The notes: a model not told the origin generated them from the letters alone. Positions 8,589 through 18,740 are shown, counted from the first letter of the stretch. The stretch is 64,000 nucleotides of DNA from Paenibacillaceae bacterium (GCA_029256185.1 JAQSYI010000017.1:1-64000); one strand, 5' to 3'. Translations and numbers: made by a program.

Positions 8589-11056
8589 GTTGTGTCCTCC
8601 TTGGTCCAATGCTCATTATGAGCGGTATAGCCCCTTCCACCGTAACGGACGCGCAGGCCCGCCGTGCAGGGGATGATCTCAACGGCCTTGCCTCGATGCA
8701 GCAATGGCTTGCTTCCGGCAGCCGCTTCGACTATCCGGCACAGATTGCCGTTATCTCCGGGGGGCAGCACTTCGATGGCCGTGACAAGGGAATGGGACCG
8801 GGACCGCCCCGTATAGAGTCGAAGCTGGCTGACCGGATGCATATGCTCATCATAGCCGTATGCTCCATGCCAGACCTGCTCCGGCTGCCAGTTGACGCAG
8901 GCGACGGACAGCCAGGCCGCCTTGCCCTGGATCATAAAGCCCGAAGCCGTCTGCACAATGCTGCCCCTGGTGTTCAGCCTGAAGCTGGAGGCCAGTTCCC
9001 CGCCGTACTCCACCTCATCATGCACCAGATACAGGCAGGGAGAAGGAGCGAATATCCGCCGGTAATTGCGCTTGTACAATCCCTCCTCCCAGGCTCCCGC
9101 CAGCTCTGTGGTATACAGAAACACTCCGTCCTCCTCCAGACTGGCATGGGCAACCCTTCCTCCCGCCGCATGCTTCGGCTGCACATGCATGCTTCCCTCC
9201 GACTCGGGAAAAAGCAGATTGTGCACATCCGCCTTGCTGATGGCCTTGCCATAGGGGTGGCTGTAATCGCACATTCCCCTCTCTACCAGCAGAGCTTCTC
9301 CAGCCGCCTCCAGAACCAACGATCCTTTATCCTCATGATAGTGGGCAAAAAAGGTAGGCCCGCTGCAAGCATGCAGCTTGATCCTGCCGATCCCGTCAAC
9401 GTCCGCCACCAGACTGGTCTGCCCCGTAACCGGCAGCTGGCGCAGACCCGGCTCCAGAATATGTCCCTCGCCGGAAAGCCCGGACGGCAGGTCGGCCAGC
9501 ATCAGCAGCTCCTTGGAGGCCGGAGAACCGCCCTCTTCCCGGATAATGCGGCTGTATAACCGCTTCCATTCCGGTTTATCCGAGAGCATGGCGTAACACG
9601 CCACTACAATGGCGTCATACGGTCGGGCATGCCCGTCGCCTACGGCAACCGTCAGCCTCTCATCCCCCGCCGCAGACAGCATGGCCAGGGCATATTCCTC
9701 CGACCTGCGGATGCAGTCGGGCACATATTGGGCCAGGCTCTGTCCACGGGAGCGGGCCAGCACCGACATGACCGGCAGCACATTGGCCATGGTGTAATTC
9801 CAATAGCCCGGACCCTCCAGCGTACCGCCGTCCGCCTGAATGTAAGCGCTAACCATTTCATGAAGATCCCTCTCCGCTTCATTGAGCCACAGGGAATACC
9901 GGGGGTATTCAGAGCACAGTGCCAGCAAGGTGATCATTCTGCCGCCGCTGAACACAATGCCCTGATTCATGCGGCGGATGTATTCCACCGTCTTGAAGTC
10001 GGCCTCGATTCTCGGCAGTCCCTTCGTTATGATCGCATCGAGAATAATATGGCGGCCATGCCAGGTCAGCAGGCCGCCCGCCCAATCCAGCACCAGGGAG
10101 CAGGCACGGCTGGCGGCTTCCTCGGCGAAGGAGCGGTGATGCCAGGTGACTCCGGGGAAGGCGCCCATGACGCTTTCGCACCAGTGGGTATGATGGGCGG
10201 CAGACAGGGCCATTCTGCAGGCCATGCGCAGCATTTCCTCATTGCCGTCTATAAGCCCCACATAAGCAAGCCGCTCCATGGCCTCATCCAGCTTGTGCTT
10301 CTTCATGTCCCGGTCCCGCTCCCAACGGCGGCTGTTGCGGGGCAGATACTCTCCAATCTGCGCCTCCGGCACGATAGACAGATCCTGCCGTGCCTGTCTG
10401 CGCAGCTTCTCCATCATGCGGTCGAAGGGGGAGTGCCTAAGCTTGCTTCTTAGCTCCTCCAGCTCCCCATCATGGAAGTAAATTCCAATAGCGGGCTTAA
10501 GCTCGTACGTATCGGCGAAGCACCCCTCCCACTCGGCGGTGTAGGGACTGGGACGCTGCTCCATCTCCAGCTGTCTGCATCTGTTGGAGAGCCCCAGCCA
10601 GAGCAGAGACAGGGTTGCCGGTTCGGAGGAGAGGGAATAAACCTCAAGGCGGAGCCGGGTGATGCGCTCCCCCTCCAGCGGTCCGTCGTATTCCCTGGTT
10701 TCCCCGCCGCCCCATTGGTCGAGCGCCACCCTGCTTCCCTGCTTCTCTGTGCTGCAGATCAGCACCACGCGCATACTTGGAGGAATCGCGGCGAACAGCC
10801 GGATCACATCGTATCCCGCCGCATCCAGCTGGCAGGCCCTCTCCAGAACAACCGCAGGCTGCAGGCTGTTCCCATTTCTCTGGACGGCGATATCCACACT
10901 GCACCAGGTGGGCAGCACCGTGGCAATAGCCATAGGCGAGATCGTGATGTCATAGCCGGACAACACCGAATACTTTTGATGATCCGGGTAGGATTCCCCG
11001 CTGTCCCAGAAGGGCTCAAAGATGGATTCTGCCTCATTGATAGGTATGTTCCGCAT
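8582..11056 (-). CDS. Heparinase II/III-like polysaccharide lyase
   Basis: Product of 824 residues without a signal peptide. The middle (about 150-500) is a helical alpha/alpha-toroid rich in Trp and Tyr (for example EGPGYWNYTMANVLPV). The C-terminal half holds the beta-sandwich typical of heparinase II/III proteins, with FFAHYHEDKGSLVLEAAGE followed by LLVERGMCDYSHPYG. Lyases of this fold cleave uronic-acid-containing polysaccharides by beta-elimination; the substrate cannot be read from sequence. The start MRNIPINEA is chosen because AGAAGGAG lies 9 bases upstream; the open frame extends further 5' without a signal. It is the first gene of a unit with the fucosidase and probably the beta-helix gene, downstream of the importer and two-component genes. 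Confidence 0.8.
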   Translation of the reverse strand: MRNIPINEAESIFEPFWDSGESYPDHQKYSVLSGYDITISPMAIATVLPTWCSVDIAVQRNGNSLQPAVVLERACQLDAAGYDVIRLFAAIPPSMRVVLICSTEKQGSRVALDQWGGGETREYDGPLEGERITRLRLEVYSLSSEPATLSLLWLGLSNRCRQLEMEQRPSPYTAEWEGCFADTYELKPAIGIYFHDGELEELRSKLRHSPFDRMMEKLRRQARQDLSIVPEAQIGEYLPRNSRRWERDRDMKKHKLDEAMERLAYVGLIDGNEEMLRMACRMALSAAHHTHWCESVMGAFPGVTWHHRSFAEEAASRACSLVLDWAGGLLTWHGRHIILDAIITKGLPRIEADFKTVEYIRRMNQGIVFSGGRMITLLALCSEYPRYSLWLNEAERDLHEMVSAYIQADGGTLEGPGYWNYTMANVLPVMSVLARSRGQSLAQYVPDCIRRSEEYALAMLSAAGDERLTVAVGDGHARPYDAIVVACYAMLSDKPEWKRLYSRIIREEGGSPASKELLMLADLPSGLSGEGHILEPGLRQLPVTGQTSLVADVDGIGRIKLHACSGPTFFAHYHEDKGSLVLEAAGEALLVERGMCDYSHPYGKAISKADVHNLLFPESEGSMHVQPKHAAGGRVAHASLEEDGVFLYTTELAGAWEEGLYKRNYRRIFAPSPCLYLVHDEVEYGGELASSFRLNTRGSIVQTASGFMIQGKAAWLSVACVNWQPEQVWHGAYGYDEHMHPVSQLRLYTGRSRSHSLVTAIEVLPPGDNGNLCRIVEAAAGSKPLLHRGKAVEIIPCTAGLRVRYGGRGYTAHNEHWTKEDTTC

Positions 11057-11741
11057 ATCCAAAAACTCCTTCTCCCTCTTTGCGCAGCTTATAAGTGCCG
11101 CCTTAAGGGGTTGTTCGTTTTCATCATAGCGGTTTTGCCGGCAGCGGTTAGGCAGAGATTTTGCGAAAAACTTTAAAATCTTACGAGGCTGATGCCACAA
11201 CCGCAAAGGGCAGTCTGCCCTGCGCTTCGCTGCGTGAAAAAAGGGGCGACAATTATGGTGCACCTGGTCTGTACCTCCAACATTGCCAATGACCATTTTC
11301 ATCCCTTATGGTATCTCCCCGCGCCCATCCGCGTCATGGACGGGTATTTGCACATAAGCGGGCTTTTCCAAATTTAATCCGAAAATGCCGCGTGACTTGC
11401 GCAGCAATTTCTTCTTTGGTGCTGGCTGCCGGGCTATGGGAGATTCTAACGGACCTCCGAGACGCTAATTGCCCAAAAAAGCGCTTCCCCAAATTCTGAC
11501 GGACATGAGCAGCGCTATTGGGCGAAAGAGGCAGCATATCAGCCAGAAAATGAGTAAATAAGAGCGCTGGTGTCTGTTAGAATCCAAAAATGCGGTAAAT
11601 AACTCAAATAAGGGCAATACGGTCCGTTACAGGCCCAGCGACAAGCGACGACAAGCAATGGCAGGCGGCGAGAGGCGACGACAGGCAACGATAGTCCCAC
11701 CGGCATTATTTGCAGCTATGCCTTGTTCATTTCCCGGCCGC
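11057..11741. other. Intergenic region between the two-component genes and the heparinase-like gene
   Basis: This 685-bp stretch carries no convincing gene. It should hold the promoter of the heparinase-like gene near its left end and the end of the response-regulator transcript on its right; I could not identify either with confidence. The middle is a palindromic repeat (11441-11632). Just beyond it, about 11637-11695 is a short low-complexity run of gcgacaagc/gcgacgacaggc words. Confidence 0.6.
11441..11632. repeat. Palindromic intergenic repeat built of four tTCTnACGGAC-type half units
   Basis: The word attctaacggac occurs at 11443-11454 and attctgacggac at 11493-11504. The inverted forms gtctgttagaat (11572-11583) and gtccgttac (11622-11630) close the element. 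Each is linked to a GCGCT(A)ATTG-like word (for example 11512-11520). The layout suggests a multiplied intergenic element rather than a gene. Similar words occur at 30-98. Confidence 0.6.
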
Positions 11742-13337
11742 CTACAGAAATTTCTTGCGGAATTTCTTCGGAGGCAATCCGTATATTTGCTTGAACAGGG
11801 TGCAGAAGTACCGTTCGTTCATGATGCCCACCATCTCGCTTAGCTCCAGATTGGAGTAATCCCCCGCCTTCAAGAACTCCACGGCTTTCTCGATTTTGCG
11901 CCGGTTCATGTAATCCACCAGCGTCTCCCCCTCCTCCCGCTTGAACAAGGTGCTCAGATAGGTGGGAGCCAAGCCTACATGCTCGGCGATTTCATCCAAT
12001 GTGCAGCGCTTCTCCAGACTGGCCTCAATATATTGCTTGGCCTTGCGGATCTCCGGCCTGCTGGCATTGCGCATCTGCTCCAGGCAAGCCAAGGCGTACT
12101 CCCGGCATGCCGCCAGCTGCGCTTTGAAGCCAAGATGCTCCAGAGCCGGGGGTTTCCCGGCCGCAGAGCCCAGTCTGCCCAGCGCCTGCTCATGCAGACC
12201 TTGCAGCAACCGCTGCAGCTGCACCGTCACAACAGCCGGCCCCGCTCCCCTGTCCCGGGCATGGCGGGCCAATTCATTAAGCGTCTGCTCCAACTCCGCT
12301 TTCGTCTGTTGATCGCCGCGCAGCAGGGGAAGCTCCTTGATCAGACCGGTCAGCCATTCCTCCGCTGCCGGATCGGGACGGAACGAATAGGAAGGATGCA
12401 GAATGGCACCCGGGCCTTCATAGTAAGAGGCGGACAGCTTGCTGCCGGCCTCCTCGCATGTGCCACGCAGCGTATCCCAGCCGCTGCCGGGCCTGCTGAA
12501 GCTTATATTGACGCGCCGTTTCAGATATTTGTTCATATTGCTGAGCAGCGCCTGAGCCAGTGTCAAGGTCAGCTGATGATGGCGGGAGCTGCCGGGAGAA
12601 GCGGGAAGTGCAACAAGCCCCAGATAACGGTTGGTCCCAATCTCGCACGCCATTCCCTCCAATTCCTGCTGCCGGACCGTTTCCTCGGCAATATTCAGCA
12701 TGGCATACTTAAGCACTCCCTGATCCTTCTCGCTGTACAGAGCAGAGAAGGATGAATAATCACCGTCCTCCATCACAAAGGCGAAGTAATGCTCCAGATT
12801 GAACCCCAGCTTCAGGTCCTCCCTCATCAGGAACAACTGGCGGGACGTGCATACGCCGTGCAGCAGCTCACCGAACATCTGGCTGCGCAGCCGGTACACA
12901 TTCTGGAGTCTGGAACGGCTAAGCCTCTCCAGCTCCCCGCTCTGCCGCTCCTGCTCCTCAATCATCCGGGCCGCCTTCTCCAGAGCGGAACGGACATCTG
13001 CCACAATAAGCGGCACCTTCATGATGTAATCATTCACCCCAAGTCCAATAGCCTGCTTGGCATAAGAAAAATCCGAATAAGCCGTGAGAATAATGAACAC
13101 GGCGTTCGGCAGCAGCGGCTTCAAGGAGGCGATCAAGGCCAGACCGTCCATATGGGGCATCACAATATCCGTCAGCACGATATCGGGACGGACGGATTCA
13201 GCCAATTCAATGGCCTCCATACCGGAATAAGCAGCGCCAACAAGCTCGAAGCGGTCTGCGAACTCCCGGAACAACAGCCGGAGCCGGTCGATAATCAGGT
13301 CCTCGTCATCCACGATCAGACAACGGTAGCGTTTCAT
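11742..13337 (-). CDS. YesN-type response regulator with AraC DNA-binding domain
   Basis: Product of 531 residues. The N-terminal receiver domain (1-120) has the acidic pair Asp10-Asp11 and the phospho-acceptor Asp57 in PDIVLTDIVMP. A long linker (about 130-420) precedes a C-terminal AraC-type double helix-turn-helix (about 430-531; RKAKQYIEASLEKRCTLDEI and NERYFCTLFKQIYG). It lies 36 bases after the histidine kinase gene and would be its partner. The likely role is to activate the neighbouring importer and polysaccharide-degradation genes when the kinase senses substrate; the target is inferred from position. Confidence 0.93.
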   Translation of the reverse strand: MKRYRCLIVDDEDLIIDRLRLLFREFADRFELVGAAYSGMEAIELAESVRPDIVLTDIVMPHMDGLALIASLKPLLPNAVFIILTAYSDFSYAKQAIGLGVNDYIMKVPLIVADVRSALEKAARMIEEQERQSGELERLSRSRLQNVYRLRSQMFGELLHGVCTSRQLFLMREDLKLGFNLEHYFAFVMEDGDYSSFSALYSEKDQGVLKYAMLNIAEETVRQQELEGMACEIGTNRYLGLVALPASPGSSRHHQLTLTLAQALLSNMNKYLKRRVNISFSRPGSGWDTLRGTCEEAGSKLSASYYEGPGAILHPSYSFRPDPAAEEWLTGLIKELPLLRGDQQTKAELEQTLNELARHARDRGAGPAVVTVQLQRLLQGLHEQALGRLGSAAGKPPALEHLGFKAQLAACREYALACLEQMRNASRPEIRKAKQYIEASLEKRCTLDEIAEHVGLAPTYLSTLFKREEGETLVDYMNRRKIEKAVEFLKAGDYSNLELSEMVGIMNERYFCTLFKQIYGLPPKKFRKKFL

Positions 13338-13373
13338 TATCCATTCCCCCTCTCATAAGGCAGCCGGCCGGCT

Positions 13374-15092
13374 TCAAGGAAACTCGGCCCTGACACAGGT
13401 TCCCCCGCCGGGGATGCTGGCAATGGTCAAGCCGTACTGCAAACCGTAGTAAAGCTGGATGCGCTGGTGGATATTGCGCAGCCCGATCCTCCGGCGGGTT
13501 CCCTCGTGTTTCTTCTCCAGAGTCAGCAGCATCTGTGCCGTCTCCGGCGCCATTCCCACTCCATGGTCCACAACCTCGACCACCGTGCGCTGCTCCTCCC
13601 GGAAAGCCCGGATGCGCACCTCTCCTTGCATCCTCCCCCCGCAATAACCGTGAAACAGACTGTTTTCCACAATGGGCTGGAGCAGCATGCGGAAGACGGG
13701 GAAGCTGTACAGCTCCGGCTCAATCTCCTCAATCAAGGGGAATTCCTTGTTGTAACGAGTGTTCTGGATGTAGATGAAATCCCGCACATTGCGGATCTCT
13801 TCTTCGAGTGTGACCTTCTGGGCCGCGTCGGCGATCCCGTACTCCAGAATGCGGATTAAGGCCACAATGATGGGATCAGCCTTATCATATTGGCCTAGCC
13901 CGATTACATTGCTGATGGAGCCCAGGGTATTGTACAGAAAATGGGGGTTGATCTGGGACTGGAGCACCTGGATTTCCAGCTGCCTTCTTTTCTCATAATC
14001 TTCCTCCCGGTCCTGGAGCAGATCGGCAATACGCCGGATCATCTGGTTGAAGGTACGGGAGAGCTCGCCAAACTCGTCCCTTCGCTTCAAGGCGGTTCCC
14101 GCGGTCATATTGCCCTGCTTGACCATAGTCATCTGGGTCCGGAGAAAGCGCAACGGCTTGCGGATATAACGGGTCACCACCCAAGCGACTCCGGCGCTTA
14201 AGAAGAGTCCCGCCAGCAGCAGCACCCAATAGTAGGTGTTCAAGCGCCGCAGCGGCTCCGCCAGACGGGTCTCGTCATTGACAGAAATAATGGACCATTC
14301 AAACCGGGAAGCGGACAGCTTGAGAATGGACAGCGGCTTTCCCTCCTCATTCTTGGTGGTCAAGGACGCTTCCCCGCTGCGGGCCAGTTCCGCGGAGGTG
14401 ATGCCGCCGATTACTGTTGTGTGGGTGCCGTGATCGAATTTGCCGTATTGGGTGGGGAATGCGGCAATTACCTTCCCGCTGCTGTCCATGATGGCCATGT
14501 TGATCAGGTCCGATCTGGAGAGATCCAGAAGTGTAGACTCGAACAGGCTTAAGTCCAGATCCAGGGCAATCACCGCAGGAGGATCGGAGCCCTTCAGCAG
14601 CTTGGACATGGTCACCGTCCAGCCGGAAGAGGAAGAAGCATACGGACCCGTATAGCTCACCCCGGCACGGTCGGCAAGCGCCTGCTCGTAGAAAACCCGC
14701 CGTTCCTCCCGTGGGTCCTCGTAGACCACCGTCAGAGGACTGCCTCCGATAATGCTCAGGTCGGGCCGGATGACATAGATGTTTTTGATCAGCCCCTGAT
14801 TCATCTCCAGCAGTTGGTTCATCAACGGCTTCAGATTCTCCAGGGCCGTGCCGGGAGTATAATAGGAGTTCACCGCATACAGTTGGGAGAGGATGGAGGA
14901 GGAGCTTAAGGTCAGGTACTGGTCCACCTTGGAGAGCATCTGCCGGACATAGAATTCATTGTTGCTCCTGAGCTCCTGGTAAATGTAGGTGTACGCCAGC
15001 CGGGTTACACCTGTAACCACCCCGGACACAAACAGCAGACACAGCAAAAATAATTTGAACGATAAGCCGGACAGCCATTTTGTCCCCCTCAC
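13374..15092 (-). CDS. YesM-type membrane sensor histidine kinase
   Basis: Product of 572 residues: a membrane segment (about 8-30), a large extracellular sensing region (about 35-280), a second membrane segment (about 285-305, YYWVLLLAGLFLSAGVAWVV), a HAMP domain, a HisKA_7TM/His_kinase domain with QINPHFLYNT (phospho-accepting His near residue 384) and a HATPase domain (ENSLFHGYCGG, then GVGMAPET). The start is assigned to GTG at 15092 because GGGAGG lies 6 bases upstream; a second GTG at 15101 is possible. The gene follows the lipoprotein gene in the same direction and precedes its response regulator. Confidence 0.9.
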   Translation of the reverse strand: MRGTKWLSGLSFKLFLLCLLFVSGVVTGVTRLAYTYIYQELRSNNEFYVRQMLSKVDQYLTLSSSSILSQLYAVNSYYTPGTALENLKPLMNQLLEMNQGLIKNIYVIRPDLSIIGGSPLTVVYEDPREERRVFYEQALADRAGVSYTGPYASSSSGWTVTMSKLLKGSDPPAVIALDLDLSLFESTLLDLSRSDLINMAIMDSSGKVIAAFPTQYGKFDHGTHTTVIGGITSAELARSGEASLTTKNEEGKPLSILKLSASRFEWSIISVNDETRLAEPLRRLNTYYWVLLLAGLFLSAGVAWVVTRYIRKPLRFLRTQMTMVKQGNMTAGTALKRRDEFGELSRTFNQMIRRIADLLQDREEDYEKRRQLEIQVLQSQINPHFLYNTLGSISNVIGLGQYDKADPIIVALIRILEYGIADAAQKVTLEEEIRNVRDFIYIQNTRYNKEFPLIEEIEPELYSFPVFRMLLQPIVENSLFHGYCGGRMQGEVRIRAFREEQRTVVEVVDHGVGMAPETAQMLLTLEKKHEGTRRRIGLRNIHQRIQLYYGLQYGLTIASIPGGGTCVRAEFP

Positions 15093-15211
15093 ACGCTCCA
15101 CCTCCCACAGTCTTCTTCCATTATACGCGACAGAGGGCAAGCAGGGCAGGAGGACCAAGGTCTTCCTGCCTGCCGCCCGGCTATTCCGGTTGTATCTGCT
15201 GTTTTCGTCTG

Positions 15212-16825
15212 TTATGGAAGCAGTCCCATTTTTTTCACCTGCGCCGTTACATCATCCGTGTATTTCTTGTATTCGAATTTGGTGTTGAGGATCTCCACAT
15301 AAGCATCCCAGTTGCTGAGCGGCTCCTTGCCGATCATGAACTTCAACAGGGTTTCGTTGATATACTTCTTCCTGTCATTAAACAAGGTGTCATCGGGGTT
15401 CAGGACAAGCTTGGGAACAATGGGATTCTCCTTGATGTATTTCAGGTTAATCTGCTGGAACTCCGCGGTCTTGGGATTCTTGAAGTTAAAATAGACGGCG
15501 TCATCCACACGGCGCGGCAGGAACCAGTTGGCCGTCCACTTCAGCTTCTCTTCCTGCTCCTTGGTGGGAGCCAGCTTCTCGGGCTTTCCGTTTACCATCT
15601 GCCACTGGGTTCCCTCGATGCCATAGGCAAAGTAAGGATATGCCTGCGCATCTCCATACCAGTAATCCAGCAGAGCCAGGATGCGCTTCACCTTCTCCTT
15701 GTCCTTGGCGGCATTGACGGAGATGGCCCAGCCGTTGCCCGGATGGTTCTTCACGCCGATTCTCTGGTCGCCGTGAGGCCCCTTCGCCGGAGCCACGATG
15801 ATCCAGTCCGGCACCTCGCCCCCGACTTCCTTCATCTGCGTCTGGTCGCCCGGCTCCATCCTTCTCCAGTCATTGGGGATAAAGCCCGCCTTGCCGGCAT
15901 ACATCTTCTTATTAATAGCGGCCGAATCGTTGATGGACACCCAGTCCGGGTCCACGACCTTCGCTTCGATCATCTTCTGAATGAAGGCAATCGCTTCCTT
16001 CATGCGCGGATCGGTGCTGCCGAATACCAGCTTGCCGTCGATGATGTCCGGCGTATTAGGCTGTATTCCGTACATCCAGAAAATCATCTCCCAGTTCAGG
16101 GCAGCCAGTTCCCCGTCCTTGCCCACACCGGCCACAAAGCCATACGTATCATTCTTGCCGTTGCCGTCGGGATCATTGAAGGTAAAAGCCTTCAGCACCT
16201 CCAATAACTCGTCCGGTGTAGCGGGAACCTTCAGGTTGAGCTTCTGCAGCCAGTCATTGCGGATCCACCAGCCCTTGACACCGCTTACTCCTTCGAAGCC
16301 TGGGGTCATGACCGTTTTGCCGTTTATTTTCATCGCCTCCCAAGACCCCTCGGGAAACCGTTTCTTCAGATTGGGGTAATCCGCCAGATAAGGGTCCAGT
16401 TCCATAATGACGCCCTGGCTGTAATAGTCCGCTGCCACATTCTTATCCCACATGAACAGCATGTCGGGAATATCGCCGGAGGCAATCATGGTATTCAGCT
16501 TGGCGGCGCGCTGGTCTGCGGTGGGAATGGTCACGGACAGCTCCACATTCACCGCCTTCTCCAGCTTCTGGCGCAGCGGATCCTCTTCCCTTGCCGGAAG
16601 CAGGGAAGTGGGGTTGAAGCCTCCTGCATTGTACATGGACAGCTTGATCTGCTTATCGAAGTTCTTCTCTGCGGCCGGTGCCGTGGCGCCGGTGGATGCA
16701 GACGCAGCCGCGGACGGAGACGGACTGGATGCTTCATTCTCCTTCGTGCCCTGACAGGCGCCCAGGATGCTGCTTGCCGCCAACACAGATGCCAAAGTCA
16801 TGGCCATACGCTTCGTTCTTTTCAT
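15212..16825 (-). CDS. Extracellular sugar-binding lipoprotein of importer A (LplA-like)
   Basis: Product of 537 residues. A lipoprotein signal peptide ends in ILGAC, so Cys24 would be lipidated and the protein anchored outside the membrane; a Ser/Ala-rich tether follows. The rest is a family 1 extracellular solute-binding fold like those that pair with LplB/LplC permeases (FMWDKNVAADYYSQGVIMELD near 140, NDPDGNGKNDTYGF near 220). It would deliver an oligosaccharide to the permeases encoded just upstream. An aaaggagagg ribosome binding site precedes the ATG. The ligand is unknown. Confidence 0.93.
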   Translation of the reverse strand: MKRTKRMAMTLASVLAASSILGACQGTKENEASSPSPSAAASASTGATAPAAEKNFDKQIKLSMYNAGGFNPTSLLPAREEDPLRQKLEKAVNVELSVTIPTADQRAAKLNTMIASGDIPDMLFMWDKNVAADYYSQGVIMELDPYLADYPNLKKRFPEGSWEAMKINGKTVMTPGFEGVSGVKGWWIRNDWLQKLNLKVPATPDELLEVLKAFTFNDPDGNGKNDTYGFVAGVGKDGELAALNWEMIFWMYGIQPNTPDIIDGKLVFGSTDPRMKEAIAFIQKMIEAKVVDPDWVSINDSAAINKKMYAGKAGFIPNDWRRMEPGDQTQMKEVGGEVPDWIIVAPAKGPHGDQRIGVKNHPGNGWAISVNAAKDKEKVKRILALLDYWYGDAQAYPYFAYGIEGTQWQMVNGKPEKLAPTKEQEEKLKWTANWFLPRRVDDAVYFNFKNPKTAEFQQINLKYIKENPIVPKLVLNPDDTLFNDRKKYINETLLKFMIGKEPLSNWDAYVEILNTKFEYKKYTDDVTAQVKKMGLLP

Positions 16826-16901
16826 TGCGACCTCTCCTTTGTGTGAACATATCTATTATCAGGCATATTGCCCAACAATCCAACCAGCTTTTACCGCTCA
16901 A

Positions 16902-17771
16902 CTAGCCTTTTACCGCTCCCAGCATAACTCCCTTGGTGAAGTGCTTCTGGATGAACGGATACACGCACAGGATGGGCAAGGTGGAGACAATGACTGCCGC
17001 CATCTGCACAGCCGTGGAACTGACGTACTGGTCCTCGCTTAAGCCGCTTTCCGCATTGACGAATTGCACGCTGAGCAGAATATTGCGCAGCATAACCTGC
17101 AGCGGCAGCAGATTGGAATCATTGATATACATGACCGCATCAAAGTAGCTGTTCCAATGCCCCACCGCATAGAACAGGCCAATCGTGGCGATGGACGGCA
17201 GGGATAACGGCAGGATGATCCGCAGAAGCGTGGTCAGTTCCCCCGCTCCGTCCACCTTGGCCGATTCCTCCAATTCCACAGGCAGCTGCTCGAAAAATCC
17301 CTTGATCACCACCAGATTAAAGACGCTGATCAAACCGGGGATAATAAGCGACCAGATGGTATTGATCAGCCCCAGCGATTTGATCACAATATAAGTGGGA
17401 ATCAGGCCCCCGGAAAACAGCATAGTGAACACCACCAGCAACAGCAGCGTGCTGCGTCCGGGCAGGGCCCGCTTGGACAAGACGTAAGCCGGAATCACCG
17501 TGAAGACCATATTCAAGAGTGTGCCCACAATGGTCCGGAACAGGGTAACCTGATACGCCTGCTCAATGCCGAAGCTGCGGAAAACCGTTCTATAGGCCTC
17601 CAAGGTGGGCTGCTCGGGAATAAAGACGATTCCTCTGCGCAGCACCTCCGATTGGGTAGTCAAGGACACCCCTACAATGTACAGAAAGGGAAACAGCGTA
17701 CCCGCCGCAATCACAATGAGGATGGCATAAATGATCACAGAGGACAGACGCTGGCCCGGCGTTTTCTTCAT
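16902..17771 (-). CDS. Carbohydrate ABC permease of importer A (LplC/YtcP-like)
   Basis: Product of 289 residues with six predicted membrane helices. The cytoplasmic EAA loop that docks with the ATPase is seen as ELEESAKVDGAGELTTLLRIILPLSLP (about residues 175-200). The sequence ends in QKHFTKGVMLGAVKG, the typical C-terminus of this group. It lies 12 bases downstream of the partner permease and upstream of the lipoprotein gene. No ATPase gene is nearby, so a shared MsmX-type ATPase is inferred. Confidence 0.95.
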   Translation of the reverse strand: MKKTPGQRLSSVIIYAILIVIAAGTLFPFLYIVGVSLTTQSEVLRRGIVFIPEQPTLEAYRTVFRSFGIEQAYQVTLFRTIVGTLLNMVFTVIPAYVLSKRALPGRSTLLLLVVFTMLFSGGLIPTYIVIKSLGLINTIWSLIIPGLISVFNLVVIKGFFEQLPVELEESAKVDGAGELTTLLRIILPLSLPSIATIGLFYAVGHWNSYFDAVMYINDSNLLPLQVMLRNILLSVQFVNAESGLSEDQYVSSTAVQMAAVIVSTLPILCVYPFIQKHFTKGVMLGAVKG

Positions 17772-17783
17772 GTTCCTTCCCCC

Positions 17784-18740
17784 TTACCAGATTTGGCCGT
17801 CAAAGCGCTTGGCCAACTTGTTGGCGGTTACGACCAGAACCAGGCCAATCACTGATTTGAACAGACCTACGGCGGTAGCCAGCCCCACCTGCATGCGCTC
17901 CAGCCCCTGGCGGTACACCCAGGTATCGATAATATCCGCCTTCTCCTGATTGAAGGTATTGGCCATCATGAAAATTTGGTCAAAACCCGCATCGAGAATC
18001 CGGCTCAACTGCATGATCAGCAAAATAATGATGACATTGCGGATCCCCGGCAGCGTAATATGCCAGAGTTGGCGCCATTTGGAGGCTCCGTCGATTCTGG
18101 ACGCCTCATACAGAAAGGGATCGATTCCCGCCAGCGCCGCCAGATAGAGAATGGCTCCCCAGCCCACCTCTTTCCAGATGTCCGAAGAAACGATCAGCGG
18201 GCGGATCCACGACGGCTCTGTCAGAAAGGAGATGGGGTTGAACCCGTATTCCTTCAGCAGCAGATTGACCAGTCCCTCTCCCGGCGAGAACAGGGCTACC
18301 ATCAGCCCATACGCGATAACCCAGGAGATGAAGTGAGGCAGATAGCTGATCGTCTGAATTACCCGCTTGAACCAGCCGACCGCGACTTCATTCAGGAGCA
18401 GGGCGAGAACGATCGGGGCTATGAATCCGAAGGACAGCTTGTAAAAGGAAATGGCAAGAGTGTTGCCCATGATCTGCCAAAAGTAAACCCCGCCGATGAA
18501 ATCGGCAAAATTTTTCAGACCGATCCAATCGCTTTTCCAAAATCCCAGGATCAGGTTGTATTTCTTGAAGGCGATTACAATGCCCAGCATCGGCAGATAC
18601 TTGAATAAGGCAAAATAGACAAGCTCCGGCAGCAGCAGCAGATAGAGCACCTTGTAGCGCTTGATTCTGGACCACAGCCGGCGTTTCGTCACGGTTGGGG
18701 CAGCCCCCTGCCCTAAGGCAGCCTGTGGGTAGGTGTCCAT
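17784..18740 (-). CDS. Carbohydrate ABC permease of importer A (LplB/YteP-like)
   Basis: Product of 318 residues, the second permease subunit of importer A. It starts with a basic cytoplasmic stretch and KVLYLLLLPELVYFALFKYLPM, typical of LplB-type subunits, and has six membrane helices. The EAA-like loop is PFLYEASRIDGASKWRQLWHITLP (about 215-240). An AGAGGAG ribosome binding site precedes the ATG. It is the first gene of the importer A, kinase and regulator block. Confidence 0.95.
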   Translation of the reverse strand: MDTYPQAALGQGAAPTVTKRRLWSRIKRYKVLYLLLLPELVYFALFKYLPMLGIVIAFKKYNLILGFWKSDWIGLKNFADFIGGVYFWQIMGNTLAISFYKLSFGFIAPIVLALLLNEVAVGWFKRVIQTISYLPHFISWVIAYGLMVALFSPGEGLVNLLLKEYGFNPISFLTEPSWIRPLIVSSDIWKEVGWGAILYLAALAGIDPFLYEASRIDGASKWRQLWHITLPGIRNVIIILLIMQLSRILDAGFDQIFMMANTFNQEKADIIDTWVYRQGLERMQVGLATAVGLFKSVIGLVLVVTANKLAKRFDGQIW

